NCBI GenBank assembly: GCA_964588725.1
Contig: CAZPQL010000002.1
Span: 1 to 64,000, forward strand
DNA: 64,000 nucleotides
DNA from: UBA5972 sp964588725
GTDB taxonomy: Bacteria > Pseudomonadota > Alphaproteobacteria > Rhodobacterales > Rhodobacteraceae
Direction: 5' to 3'
Position 1 is the first letter of the stretch. Each line of letters starts with the position of its first letter. The position numbers and the translations under genes are program-made. Positions 17,521 to 25,115 of the stretch are shown in pieces. The notes beneath the pieces are model-generated. The model did not search any database. It saw only the letters and a program-made list of their open reading frames with translations, and was not told where the DNA came from.

Positions 17521-18090
17521 ATGTTGAAACTTTTTTACGCCGCAGTTTTTGGACTAATTGCCACATCTACGTTCGCGGTCGAACTGGGCGAAGACGGGCT
17601 GCACAAGACGCCGTGGATGGAAACTACATTCAAGGATATGATCGAAGATCTGGCAACCGCCAATGAGCAGGGAAAACGGCTGGTAATATTTTTTGAGCAA
17701 CGCGGATGTATTTACTGCACAAAGATGCACAATGAAGTTTTCCCCGATCCCGAAATCGAAGCCCTGATCACCGACAATTATTATGTTGTCCAAATGAATT
17801 TGTTTGGGGATGAAGAGGTTACAGATTTTGACGGCACGGTTTTAAGCGAAAAGAAAATGGCCCGTCGCTGGGGCGTCGTGTTCACGCCAACCATCCTGTT
17901 TATGCCGGAAGAGGTCGGCGACGAGGGCAACGCCGGACAAGCGGCGGTGTCCATCATGCCGGGCGCGTTTGGCAAGTTCACAACCTATAACATGTTCAAT
18001 TGGGTGTTGATCAAAGGTTACGAAACCGAAGAGCATTTTCAAAAATACCACGCCAGAATCGTCAACGAAAAATTGCAAAAGTCCAACTAG
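17521..18090 (+). CDS. soxW: SoxW periplasmic thioredoxin
   Basis: A 189-residue exported thioredoxin-fold protein with a signal peptide (about 19 residues), a mature N-terminal EDGLHKTPW motif and the active site FFEQRGCIYCTKMH (Cys63, Cys66). Later conserved parts are DFDGTVLSE and VFTPTILFM. It takes electrons from SoxV. Three further proteins of the same type lie after soxB (22334, 23032, 23777) and share the GLHxxxW, EQxGCxxC and DFDG blocks, but SoxW lacks their C-terminal tryptophan. A SoxR-type repeat follows it. Confidence 0.92.
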   Translation: MLKLFYAAVFGLIATSTFAVELGEDGLHKTPWMETTFKDMIEDLATANEQGKRLVIFFEQRGCIYCTKMHNEVFPDPEIEALITDNYYVVQMNLFGDEEVTDFDGTVLSEKKMARRWGVVFTPTILFMPEEVGDEGNAGQAAVSIMPGAFGKFTTYNMFNWVLIKGYETEEHFQKYHARIVNEKLQKSN

Positions 18091-18097
18091 AAGCTAA

Positions 18098-18123
18098 ATC
18101 AAATTCAATAAATCGCATTTGAT
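18098..18123. promoter_or_regulatory. Candidate SoxR operator 2 (soxW-soxX gap)
   Basis: A perfect seven-base inverted repeat, ATCAAAT (18098-18104) and ATTTGAT (18117-18123), with 12 bases between, in the gap before soxX. Half-site pattern and the 12-base spacer match operator 1. It would control the structural soxXYZAB genes. Confidence 0.72.
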
Positions 18124-18180
18124 ATTGTTTTTGCGCGCCAAACGCATTAAGGATTGAGGTTCAAACTTAGGGAGGAATAC

Positions 18181-18639
18181 ATGAAGCCAATTAAACTGGC
18201 ACTGATTTCCGCCGCCGTTGTTGCGCTCGGCTCTGCCGCATCCGCACAGATGGTCGGTCCGGATGATGTAACGTTTGCGGACGGCGCGGTAGCGGCGTCC
18301 CTGACAGGCGCTGCAGGCGATGCAGCCAATGGTCGTAAGGTTTTCGCCAACCGCAAGCAGGGCAACTGCCTGGCTTGCCATCAGAATTCTGAAATGCCCG
18401 AACAGACGTTCCATGGTGAAGTTGGACCATCGCTTGATGGTGTGGCTGATCGTTGGGACGAAGCCCAAATGCGCGGTATTCTGGTGGATTCGAAAAATAC
18501 ATTCGAAGGCACGATCATGCCGTCCTTTTATCGTCTTAAAAACGGCGTTCGCCCGTTGAAGAAATTCGATGGCAAGACCGTTCTCACAGCCGAGCAGGTC
18601 GAAGACGTGCTGGCCTATATTCAAACCCTCAAGGAATAA
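18181..18639 (+). CDS. soxX: SoxX monoheme cytochrome c
   Basis: Small subunit of the SoxXA enzyme that oxidatively couples thiosulfate to the SoxY cysteine in the periplasm. The 152-residue protein has a signal peptide ending near Ala22, a heme motif GNCLACHQN (Cys63, Cys66, His67) and the axial methionine in GTIMPSFYRL (Met113), as expected for the family. The ATG at 18181 follows AGGGAGGAATAC, a very strong ribosome-binding site. soxY starts 12 bases after the stop. Confidence 0.95.
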   Translation: MKPIKLALISAAVVALGSAASAQMVGPDDVTFADGAVAASLTGAAGDAANGRKVFANRKQGNCLACHQNSEMPEQTFHGEVGPSLDGVADRWDEAQMRGILVDSKNTFEGTIMPSFYRLKNGVRPLKKFDGKTVLTAEQVEDVLAYIQTLKE

Positions 18640-18651
18640 CAGGAGTTATCC

Positions 18652-19086
18652 ATGGACCTGTCAAGAAGACATGCTCTGGCATTGGGTGGCGCAGCAGTTA
18701 CAATTTCGCTGATCCCAATCAACCTTGCGCAAGCGGCCGCGCATTCTGGCAAAACCGCTGAAGCAATCAAAATGTTTGCGGGCGACGCCGATGTTGCCGA
18801 AGGCGGCGTTGAGCTGACCGCACCTGAAATCGCTGAAAACGGCAATACTGTGCCCATCGCAGTTTCTGCGGACGGCGCTGCAAGCATCTTAATCGTCGCA
18901 GACGGCAACCCGTTACCCGACGTGATCACACTCAACTTCGGTGAACTGGCCGGGTCTTCCTCGGCATCCACGCGTATCCGCCTTGCCGGTTCGCAAAATG
19001 TGGTTGCGATAGCCAAAATGGCTGACGGCTCTTTCAAGAGCGCGTCCGCTGCCGTGAAAGTCACCATCGGCGGCTGCGGCGGCTGA
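18652..19086 (+). CDS. soxY: SoxY sulfur carrier subunit
   Basis: Carries pathway intermediates on a C-terminal cysteine. The 144-residue protein has a twin-arginine signal (SRRHALALGG, Arg5-Arg6) and ends in GGCGG, with Cys142 on the swinging arm, exactly the family hallmark. It would be folded with SoxZ and exported together by Tat. It sits between soxX and soxZ with short gaps. Confidence 0.96.
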   Translation: MDLSRRHALALGGAAVTISLIPINLAQAAAHSGKTAEAIKMFAGDADVAEGGVELTAPEIAENGNTVPIAVSADGAASILIVADGNPLPDVITLNFGELAGSSSASTRIRLAGSQNVVAIAKMADGSFKSASAAVKVTIGGCGG

Positions 19087-19109
19087 ATTAGAGATATTGG
19101 AGAGAAAAA

Positions 19110-19436
19110 ATGGCTAGTAAACCACGCGTAAAAGTGCCCAAGTCTGCGGCAGTTGGCGACGTCATCACCATCAAAACGCTGATCAACCACAAAATGGAAT
19201 CGGGTCAGCGCAAAGACAAGAAAACCGGCGAGAAAATTCCGCAACAAATCATCGACTCTTTCGTGGCCACGTTCAATGGCACCGAAGTCGTTAATTTCAC
19301 ACCTGCAGGCGCGATCTCGGCCAACCCGTTCTTTGAGTTCACGATGAAGGTTCCCGCAGCGGGTGATCTTCACTTTGTGTGGAAAGATCAAAAGGGCGAT
19401 GTCTTTGAAACAACCAAGTCCATCGCCATTGGCTAA
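19110..19436 (+). CDS. soxZ: SoxZ sulfur carrier subunit
   Basis: A 108-residue protein with no signal peptide, the partner of SoxY, expected to reach the periplasm piggy-back on the Tat signal of SoxY. It has the immunoglobulin-like SoxZ pattern: ITIKTLINHKMESGQRKD, then IDSFVATFNGTEVVNF and FEFTMKVPAAGDLHFVW. A GGAGAG ribosome-binding site precedes the ATG. It lies between soxY and soxA in the classical order. Confidence 0.95.
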   Translation: MASKPRVKVPKSAAVGDVITIKTLINHKMESGQRKDKKTGEKIPQQIIDSFVATFNGTEVVNFTPAGAISANPFFEFTMKVPAAGDLHFVWKDQKGDVFETTKSIAIG

Positions 19437-19463
19437 AACCAACAACAACAGGGAGTTTAAGCC

Positions 19464-20309
19464 ATGAATATAGTAACTAAAACTACAATGATCAGCGGCA
19501 TCATTGCCCTGTCGCTAGGCTTTGCGGCAAATGCGGGTGAAGACGCTAAACTGGTCATCAACGGCCAGGAACTGGCAACCCACGTCAAGGGTGGACCGGA
19601 TTCACCTTTGGACGAGTTGTTTTCGGGGTGGGTGTTCCGCACTGAAGAAACTCAGGCGCTGCAACTGGATGACTTTGAAAATCCAGGCATGGTGTTTGTT
19701 GATCACGCACGCGACACTTGGGAAACTGCGGAAGGCACCGCCGGCAAATCATGTGCTGATTGCCACGGCGACGTTGAAAGCATGGCCGGCCTGCGCGCCG
19801 TTTTGCCACGCTGGAACGCCGACAAAGGCGCCCTTTACACAATGGAAGACTACATCAACGATTCCGTTGTGAACCACATGGGTGCCGAAAAGTGGAAGTA
19901 CACGGGTGCAAAGATGCAGGCCATGGTTGGTCTGATTTCACTGCAGTCGCGTGGTCACACAGTGGCCGTTGAAACCGGTGGTCCAGCGGCTGCGGCCTAT
20001 GAGTTGGGTAAAGAAATTTACTACACCCGCGTTGGCCAGCTGGATATGGCCTGTTCCAACTGCCACGAAGACAACTACGGCGTTTACATTCGCGCCGACC
20101 ACCTGTCGCAGGGTCAGATCAACGGCTTTCCGGCTTACCGTCTGAAGAACGCCAAGCTGAACGCAGTGCACGCGCGCTTTAAGGGTTGCATGAAAAACAT
20201 TCGTGCCACGCCCTATAAGCCTGCCGGTGATGAGTTCCGCGCATTGGAGCTTTATGTCGCATCGCGCGGTAACGGTCTGCCAATCGAAGGCCCGTCAGTG
20301 CGTAACTAA
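19464..20309 (+). CDS. soxA: SoxA diheme cytochrome c (L-cysteine S-thiosulfotransferase subunit)
   Basis: Catalytic subunit of SoxXA. The 281-residue protein has a signal peptide (about 24 residues), two c-type heme motifs KSCADCHG (Cys97, Cys100, His101) and ACSNCHED (Cys197, Cys200, His201), and the active-site cysteine ligand in ARFKGCMKNIRATP (Cys242). It is therefore the two-heme SoxA type, like that of Paracoccus, and not the shorter one-heme type. GGGAG precedes the start. A strong hairpin separates it from soxB. Confidence 0.96.
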   Translation: MNIVTKTTMISGIIALSLGFAANAGEDAKLVINGQELATHVKGGPDSPLDELFSGWVFRTEETQALQLDDFENPGMVFVDHARDTWETAEGTAGKSCADCHGDVESMAGLRAVLPRWNADKGALYTMEDYINDSVVNHMGAEKWKYTGAKMQAMVGLISLQSRGHTVAVETGGPAAAAYELGKEIYYTRVGQLDMACSNCHEDNYGVYIRADHLSQGQINGFPAYRLKNAKLNAVHARFKGCMKNIRATPYKPAGDEFRALELYVASRGNGLPIEGPSVRN

Positions 20310-20343
20310 TCTTTGATCCCTTCGGGGACTTGATAAAATATTT

Positions 20344-20381
20344 GGGCCCTCTCCTTTCCCTAAGGTGGGGGCCCTTTTAGT
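20344..20381 (+). terminator. Intrinsic terminator-like hairpin between soxA and soxB
   Basis: GGGCCCTCTCC pairs with GGTGGGGGCCC around a short loop, followed by TTTT. It lies inside an otherwise continuous sox operon, so it probably lowers but does not abolish soxB transcription, or there is a separate promoter in the remaining 40 bases before soxB. Confidence 0.7.
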
Positions 20382-20420
20382 AACGGCTTTCTGCAGGCCA
20401 ACATATCACGGAGACTATAC

Positions 20421-22118
20421 ATGATATCCCGACGCGATTTTCTACAGGCCTCGATGGCGACAACGGCTATTTACGGGGCGTCCAGCTTTGGTTCGTGGTC
20501 GCGTCTTGCGGCACAGCAAACGATGTCACAGGACAAGCTGCTGGAATTTGATACATTCGGCAATGTGTCGCTTATTCATTTGACCGACATACACGGCCAG
20601 CTTGAGCCGGTTTACTTCCGTGAGCCTTCGATAAATATCGGGGTCGGTGAAGCACGCGGAAACGTTCCCCACGTGACTGGCAGCGAATTTCGCAAGCGTT
20701 ACGGCATCGAAGACGGTTCCGCGTCTGCCTATGCGCTGTCTTACGACGATTTCACATCGTTGGCCCGAACCTACGGCAAAATGGGTGGTCTGGACCGGAT
20801 CGCAACCGTGGTAAATTCCATTCGCGCCGCGCGCCCCGACGCTTTGCTGCTTGACGGCGGCGATACCTGGCACGGTTCCTACACGACATTTCATACGGCA
20901 GGCCAGGACATGGTCAACGTCATGAACGAATTGAAACCCGACGCCATGACATTCCACTGGGAATTCACCCTGGGGTCAGAGCGGATGCAGCAGTTGATCG
21001 AAGAAATCCCGTTTGCATCGCTGGGAGCCAATATTTACGACGCAGAATGGGAAGAACCCTCTGATCTGGTCGCGCCTTACAAGTTCTTTGAACGCGGTGG
21101 CGTGAAAATTGCCGTTATCGGGCAGGCGTTCCCTTATATGCCGATCGCCAACCCGCGCTGGATGTTTCCCGAATATTCCTTCGGTATCCGCGAGGAACGT
21201 ATGGCCCAAATGGTCGCCGAAGTGCGCGCAAAAGGTGCTGAACTGGTGGTCCTGCTGTCGCACAACGGATTTGACGTGGACAAGAAAATGGCCGGGCAAA
21301 TCGACGGCATCGACGTCATTCTGTCTGGTCACACCCACGACGCGGTTCCCGAACCCGTTATCGTCGGACAAACGATCATTATCGCCACGGGATCCAACGG
21401 CAAATTCGTCAGCCGCGTCGATCTTGATGTACGCAACGGCAAGATGATGGGTTTCCGTCACAAGTTGATTCCAATTTTTGCCGACGTTATCGAGCCTGAC
21501 AAACATGTGTCAGAGGTTATCGACGCACAGCGCGCGCCGTACATGGATCAATTGACCGAAGTTATCGGCCAAACCGACAGCCTGCTGTATCGTCGTGGTA
21601 ATTTTGCCGGAACGTGGGATGATCTGATCACACAGGCGCTGGTTGAAGAACGCGACGCTGATATCGCCATGTCGCCGGGCGTGCGCTGGGGTCCGTCGGT
21701 ACTGCCGGGGTCTGACATTACCCGCGAGGACATTTTTGGCGTCACATCGATGACCTACGGCGCAGCATATCGCACCGAAATGACGGGCGAATTTATCAAC
21801 GTCATTCTGGAAGACGTCGGCGACAACCTGTTCAATCCTGACCCTTATCTTCAGCAGGGCGGCGATATGGTGCGCATCGGCGGTCTTGGCTTTAGCTTTG
21901 ACGTCACCAAATCACAGGGCAACCGCGTGTCGGATATGACCTTGCTAAAAACCGGCGAGGCAATTGATCCGTCCAAAAATTACGTTGTCGCCGGTTGGGC
22001 CAGCGTCAACGAGGGCACTGAGGGGCCGCAAATATGGGATGTAGTGGAAAACTACATCCGGCGCAAAGGCACCGTGGTTGTCGAACCCAGCCAGTCGGTG
22101 AACATCATCGGCGCATGA
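20421..22118 (+). CDS. soxB: SoxB thiosulfohydrolase (dimanganese)
   Basis: Hydrolyses the S-thiosulfonate group on SoxY to release sulfate. The 565-residue protein has a Tat signal (ISRRDFLQA) and the metallophosphatase/5'-nucleotidase fold: LTDIHGQLEP (Asp56, His58), LLDGGDTWHGS, FHWEFTLGSE, LLSHNGFD and ILSGHTHDAVPEP supply the metal ligands. The C-terminal 5'-nucleotidase domain has PGVRWGPSVLPG. GGAG lies before the ATG. It ends the classical sox block: soxC and soxD do not follow. Confidence 0.95.
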   Translation: MISRRDFLQASMATTAIYGASSFGSWSRLAAQQTMSQDKLLEFDTFGNVSLIHLTDIHGQLEPVYFREPSINIGVGEARGNVPHVTGSEFRKRYGIEDGSASAYALSYDDFTSLARTYGKMGGLDRIATVVNSIRAARPDALLLDGGDTWHGSYTTFHTAGQDMVNVMNELKPDAMTFHWEFTLGSERMQQLIEEIPFASLGANIYDAEWEEPSDLVAPYKFFERGGVKIAVIGQAFPYMPIANPRWMFPEYSFGIREERMAQMVAEVRAKGAELVVLLSHNGFDVDKKMAGQIDGIDVILSGHTHDAVPEPVIVGQTIIIATGSNGKFVSRVDLDVRNGKMMGFRHKLIPIFADVIEPDKHVSEVIDAQRAPYMDQLTEVIGQTDSLLYRRGNFAGTWDDLITQALVEERDADIAMSPGVRWGPSVLPGSDITREDIFGVTSMTYGAAYRTEMTGEFINVILEDVGDNLFNPDPYLQQGGDMVRIGGLGFSFDVTKSQGNRVSDMTLLKTGEAIDPSKNYVVAGWASVNEGTEGPQIWDVVENYIRRKGTVVVEPSQSVNIIGA

Positions 22119-22151
22119 CGTAACCGCGTTTCACAGCCGCAAAATACCGGG

Positions 22152-22180
22152 GCCCCGCACAAGTTGCGGGGCTTATTGGT
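22152..22180 (+). terminator. Terminator after soxB
   Basis: GCCCCGCA (22152-22159) pairs perfectly with TGCGGGGC (22165-22172) around a five-base loop, followed by the T-rich TTATTGGTTT, 34 bases past the soxB stop. It separates the sox block from the thioredoxin array. Confidence 0.75.
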
Positions 22181-22333
22181 TTGGGGCATGTGACTGGTTT
22201 GAACCCAGAATAGCAGACGCGTGCAAAGCTATTTCCCTCAGGTAACGCGGGATTGAATAAACCGCCTGCTTTAGATTCGTATGCATTACCGTCGTCTTGT
22301 GCTAACGTGGCGCAAAGCAAAGGAGATCACACC

Positions 22334-22924
22334 ATGATTATTCGCCGCGCCTTTATTACTGCCTTATCATTTTTTGCCATTTCCACCATGTCGTTCGCGC
22401 AAGGCATTGGGGACGACGGGCTGCACAAACAACCGTGGTTTGTGGACACTTTCCTCGAACTTTCCGATGACTTGCAGGAGGCCGCCGATCAGGGCAAAGA
22501 CCTGATGATTCTGGTGGAACAGGCTGGCTGCCCCTATTGTGCCGAATTGCACGCGGTCAATTTTGAACGCGACGAAATCGTTGACTACATCAAGGAACAT
22601 TTTGTTGTCGTGCAGCTTGATCTGTTTGGTTCGCGTCTCGCGGTTGACTTTGACGGCGAGGAAATCGAAGAGCGTGATCTGGTATTCAAGTGGGGCCTGC
22701 AATTCACCCCGTCGACGATCATCTTTGCCGCGGACAAAATCGGTGCCAAGGATTTTCGCGACGCCGAGGCATTCCGCCTGCCCGGATATCTGAAACCTTT
22801 TCATTATATGTCGTCGCTCGAATATGTGGGCGAAGGCATCTACAAAGATATGTCGTTTCAGCGCTATCTGCAGGCCAAATTTGCCGAACTGGCGGAAAAA
22901 GGCATTTCGCCGGACGTGTGGTGA
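22334..22924 (+). CDS. SoxW-like exported thioredoxin, paralogue 1
   Basis: A 196-residue exported thioredoxin-fold protein: signal peptide to about residue 23 (MSFAQ), a GDDGLHKQPW block, active site VEQAGCPYCAELH (Cys66, Cys69), LDLFGSRLAVDFDGEE, QFTPST and EAFRLPGYLKPFHYM. It ends in SPDVW. The blocks match SoxW and the next two genes, so these arose by duplication. AAAGGAG precedes the ATG at 22334; the frame is open further upstream but with no start signal. A separate promoter is likely since a terminator precedes it. A role in reducing periplasmic sulfur intermediates is inferred. Confidence 0.88.
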   Translation: MIIRRAFITALSFFAISTMSFAQGIGDDGLHKQPWFVDTFLELSDDLQEAADQGKDLMILVEQAGCPYCAELHAVNFERDEIVDYIKEHFVVVQLDLFGSRLAVDFDGEEIEERDLVFKWGLQFTPSTIIFAADKIGAKDFRDAEAFRLPGYLKPFHYMSSLEYVGEGIYKDMSFQRYLQAKFAELAEKGISPDVW

Positions 22925-23031
22925 TCCGATAGACCCCGTCACGCCAAATTGACAGGTCGTTACCGGTGAGGGCATTTTAGGGTCAAAAAAAGCCGTGCTA
23001 GAATGAGCGCGTGCTTTGAACGGAGCCCCTC

Positions 23032-23679
23032 ATGTTGAAACGGTATGCGCTGTATCTCGTCGTCGCTATCGCGGCTGTATCGGTCGGCGCAATTGCCGCC
23101 AACCGTGATTCGATTTTTGGGTCCTCCACCACGGCGTCGACCGCACCTCACCGGATTGAAATCGCTACAAACGGATTGCACATCCAGCCGTGGATCAAGC
23201 CTGACGCCCCCAATTTTCCAAGGCTGTTACGTACCGCTGCCGCCGAAGGCAAAGGCGTGATCGCGTTGTTTGAACAACGTGGATGTCATTTCTGCGCGCA
23301 ATTGCACGCGGTGAACTTTGCGAAACCTGAAATTACCGAATTTATGGCCGACAATTTCGTGGTGGTGCAGGTCGATCTCTGGGGCGAACGCCAAGTCGTC
23401 AATTTTGACGGCGCCCGAATGCCCGAAGCTGAACTAGCGCGGCAATGGGGGGTTACCGGCACGCCCACAACGCTGGTATTTGCCAAGAACGCCGGAAAAG
23501 TCACAAGTCTGGCGCAAGCCGAAACGTTCAGGCTGCCCGGCTACATGAAACCTTTCTATTATGTGTCGACATTTCAGTTTCTTGTTTCCGGCGCTTACGA
23601 GCGTGAAACGTTCCAGACTTTTATGGATAACCGTGTTGCGGCCCTGGTGGCCGAAGGTGGTAATCCGGATACCTGGTAA
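23032..23679 (+). CDS. SoxW-like membrane-anchored or exported thioredoxin, paralogue 2
   Basis: A 215-residue protein with an N-terminal hydrophobic segment (residues 5-23) and a longer linker than its neighbours, so it may stay anchored. It has the ATNGLHIQPW block, active site FEQRGCHFCAQLH (Cys85, Cys88; the residues between the cysteines are HF rather than PY or IY), VDLWGERQVVNFDGAR, GTPTTLVF and ETFRLPGYMKPFYY, and ends in NPDTW. The GAGCC before the ATG is a moderate ribosome-binding site; 107 bases separate it from the previous gene. Confidence 0.88.
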   Translation: MLKRYALYLVVAIAAVSVGAIAANRDSIFGSSTTASTAPHRIEIATNGLHIQPWIKPDAPNFPRLLRTAAAEGKGVIALFEQRGCHFCAQLHAVNFAKPEITEFMADNFVVVQVDLWGERQVVNFDGARMPEAELARQWGVTGTPTTLVFAKNAGKVTSLAQAETFRLPGYMKPFYYVSTFQFLVSGAYERETFQTFMDNRVAALVAEGGNPDTW

Positions 23680-23776
23680 ACGCATCACGTGAAATTTATT
23701 CATTTGCTGCGTCCGGGGGCTGTTTCGACGTTCGCTTCGTGTTAGTTTCGCCAATCTTTTGTCAAAGGTGAACCAC

Positions 23777-24376
23777 ATGGTTTCGCGACGATTCATTCTT
23801 TCTGTTGGCGTCATGTTGACGCTATTGCTTCAACTTCTGTCCGCCCGTGCCGCTGAATTGGCCGACAATGGCCTCCACATTCAGGAATGGATATACAGCG
23901 GCGAGGTCGATTTCCGTAAAATTCAGGCGGCGGCAGCTGCTGACGACAAAGGGATCATCGTCTTGGTCGAGCAACGCGGCTGCCCCTATTGCGCCGAACT
24001 GCACAGCATCAATTTTGCCAAGACCGAGCTAACCGATTATATGCGCGAACATTTTGTCATCGTGCAGGTCGATATGTGGGGTGACCGCAACGTTACCGAT
24101 TTTGACGGCGAAGTGCTGCGAGAAGAGCAGCTTTCTGACAAATGGCAGGTGCAATACACCCCCACAACATTGGTATTCAAACGCGCCTCCACGCCAATCA
24201 ACAGCCGCAAAGAGGCGGAAACCTTTCGCTTGCCGGGGTATCTGAAGCCATTCTATTATATGGCGGCGCTGGAATTTTTGATTTCCGATGCCTATATTGA
24301 TCAACGTTTTCAATCGTTTGTCGAGGCGAAAGTCGATGTCGCTGCCGCAAATGGAATCGACCCTGAAAACTGGTGA
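23777..24376 (+). CDS. SoxW-like exported thioredoxin, paralogue 3
   Basis: A 199-residue exported thioredoxin-fold protein: signal peptide to about residue 26, ADNGLHIQEW, active site VEQRGCPYCAELH (Cys69, Cys72), VDMWGDRNVTDFDGEV, YTPTTLVF and ETFRLPGYLKPFYYM, ending in DPENW. It is closest to paralogues 1 and 2. AAAGGTG lies before the ATG at 23777. Ninety-seven bases separate it from the previous gene and 89 from the DUF302 gene. Its electron donor is probably SoxV; this is inferred. Confidence 0.88.
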   Translation: MVSRRFILSVGVMLTLLLQLLSARAAELADNGLHIQEWIYSGEVDFRKIQAAAAADDKGIIVLVEQRGCPYCAELHSINFAKTELTDYMREHFVIVQVDMWGDRNVTDFDGEVLREEQLSDKWQVQYTPTTLVFKRASTPINSRKEAETFRLPGYLKPFYYMAALEFLISDAYIDQRFQSFVEAKVDVAAANGIDPENW

Positions 24377-24465
24377 GTCCTGTACATTCGTGCAAATTGG
24401 TGAAACCGTCAGGTTTATCATCGGCCAAATTAGTTCGTATCGCTGCGAAACCGGGAGTCCGAAAC

Positions 24466-24909
24466 ATGCTTAAATTCGCTGCTGTTCTAAGCCTGTGCCT
24501 GGCGTTTCCGACGCTGCTGGTGGCGCAGGGCACCACAATTTATCCTGTGAACGGCTCTTTTGAAGACGCCGAATTCAATTTTGAAAATGCGATCATCGAC
24601 CGCGGTCTGACCGTCGATCTGGTCAGCCACGTCAATACCATGCTGGAACGTACAGGGCCCGACGTGGGCGATTCCACCACGTTGTTGGAACACGGTGTGG
24701 TCTTCATGTTTTGCTCGGCTGTGTTGTCGCGCAAAATGATCTCGATCGATCCGGCAAATCTGGCCTATTGCCCTTACGGTGTGTTCTTATACGAACCCGC
24801 CGACGGCAGCGGTCAGGTATTCGTCGGTTATCGCAACCTGCCTGCTGGCGAAATGCAGGAAGTACAGGCGCTGCTGGATGGGATCGCGCGCGAAACCGCA
24901 GATCAATAA
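24466..24909 (+). CDS. Exported DUF302 domain protein
   Basis: A 147-residue protein with a signal peptide (to about residue 20, LLVAQ) and the DUF302 fold: NFENAIIDRGLTVDLVSHVN, then VFMFCSAVLSRKMISIDPANLAYCPYGVFLYE, with two cysteines at FC and YC as often seen in this family. DUF302 proteins are common beside sulfur and thioredoxin genes, but their reaction is unknown. The ATG at 24466 starts at the signal peptide; an in-frame open stretch upstream overlaps paralogue 3. It is the last gene of the sulfur island and faces gcvP. Confidence 0.8.
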   Translation: MLKFAAVLSLCLAFPTLLVAQGTTIYPVNGSFEDAEFNFENAIIDRGLTVDLVSHVNTMLERTGPDVGDSTTLLEHGVVFMFCSAVLSRKMISIDPANLAYCPYGVFLYEPADGSGQVFVGYRNLPAGEMQEVQALLDGIARETADQ

Positions 24910-25115
24910 CTGAACGTTTCTCACTGTCCGGCCAATCCAATAAACGTAACTGTAGTTCTGACGACCTGAAAGACGCGCCGGGGAATTCGGACCAAACCCG
25001 AAACGCTTTTACCTTTTCGTCTTTGTAACAATACGCGCGCCCGCAGGCCACCGCTCGGGACTCCAAAGGCGAACGAAGCTGGCTGATCTCTTGTCCCGAT
25101 TGGGGAGCTGAGTGG

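Noticed and set aside
20285..20420. A third SoxR site before soxB (an AACATAT half-site near 20399)
   Set aside because: Only one half-site; no partner at the 12-base spacing.
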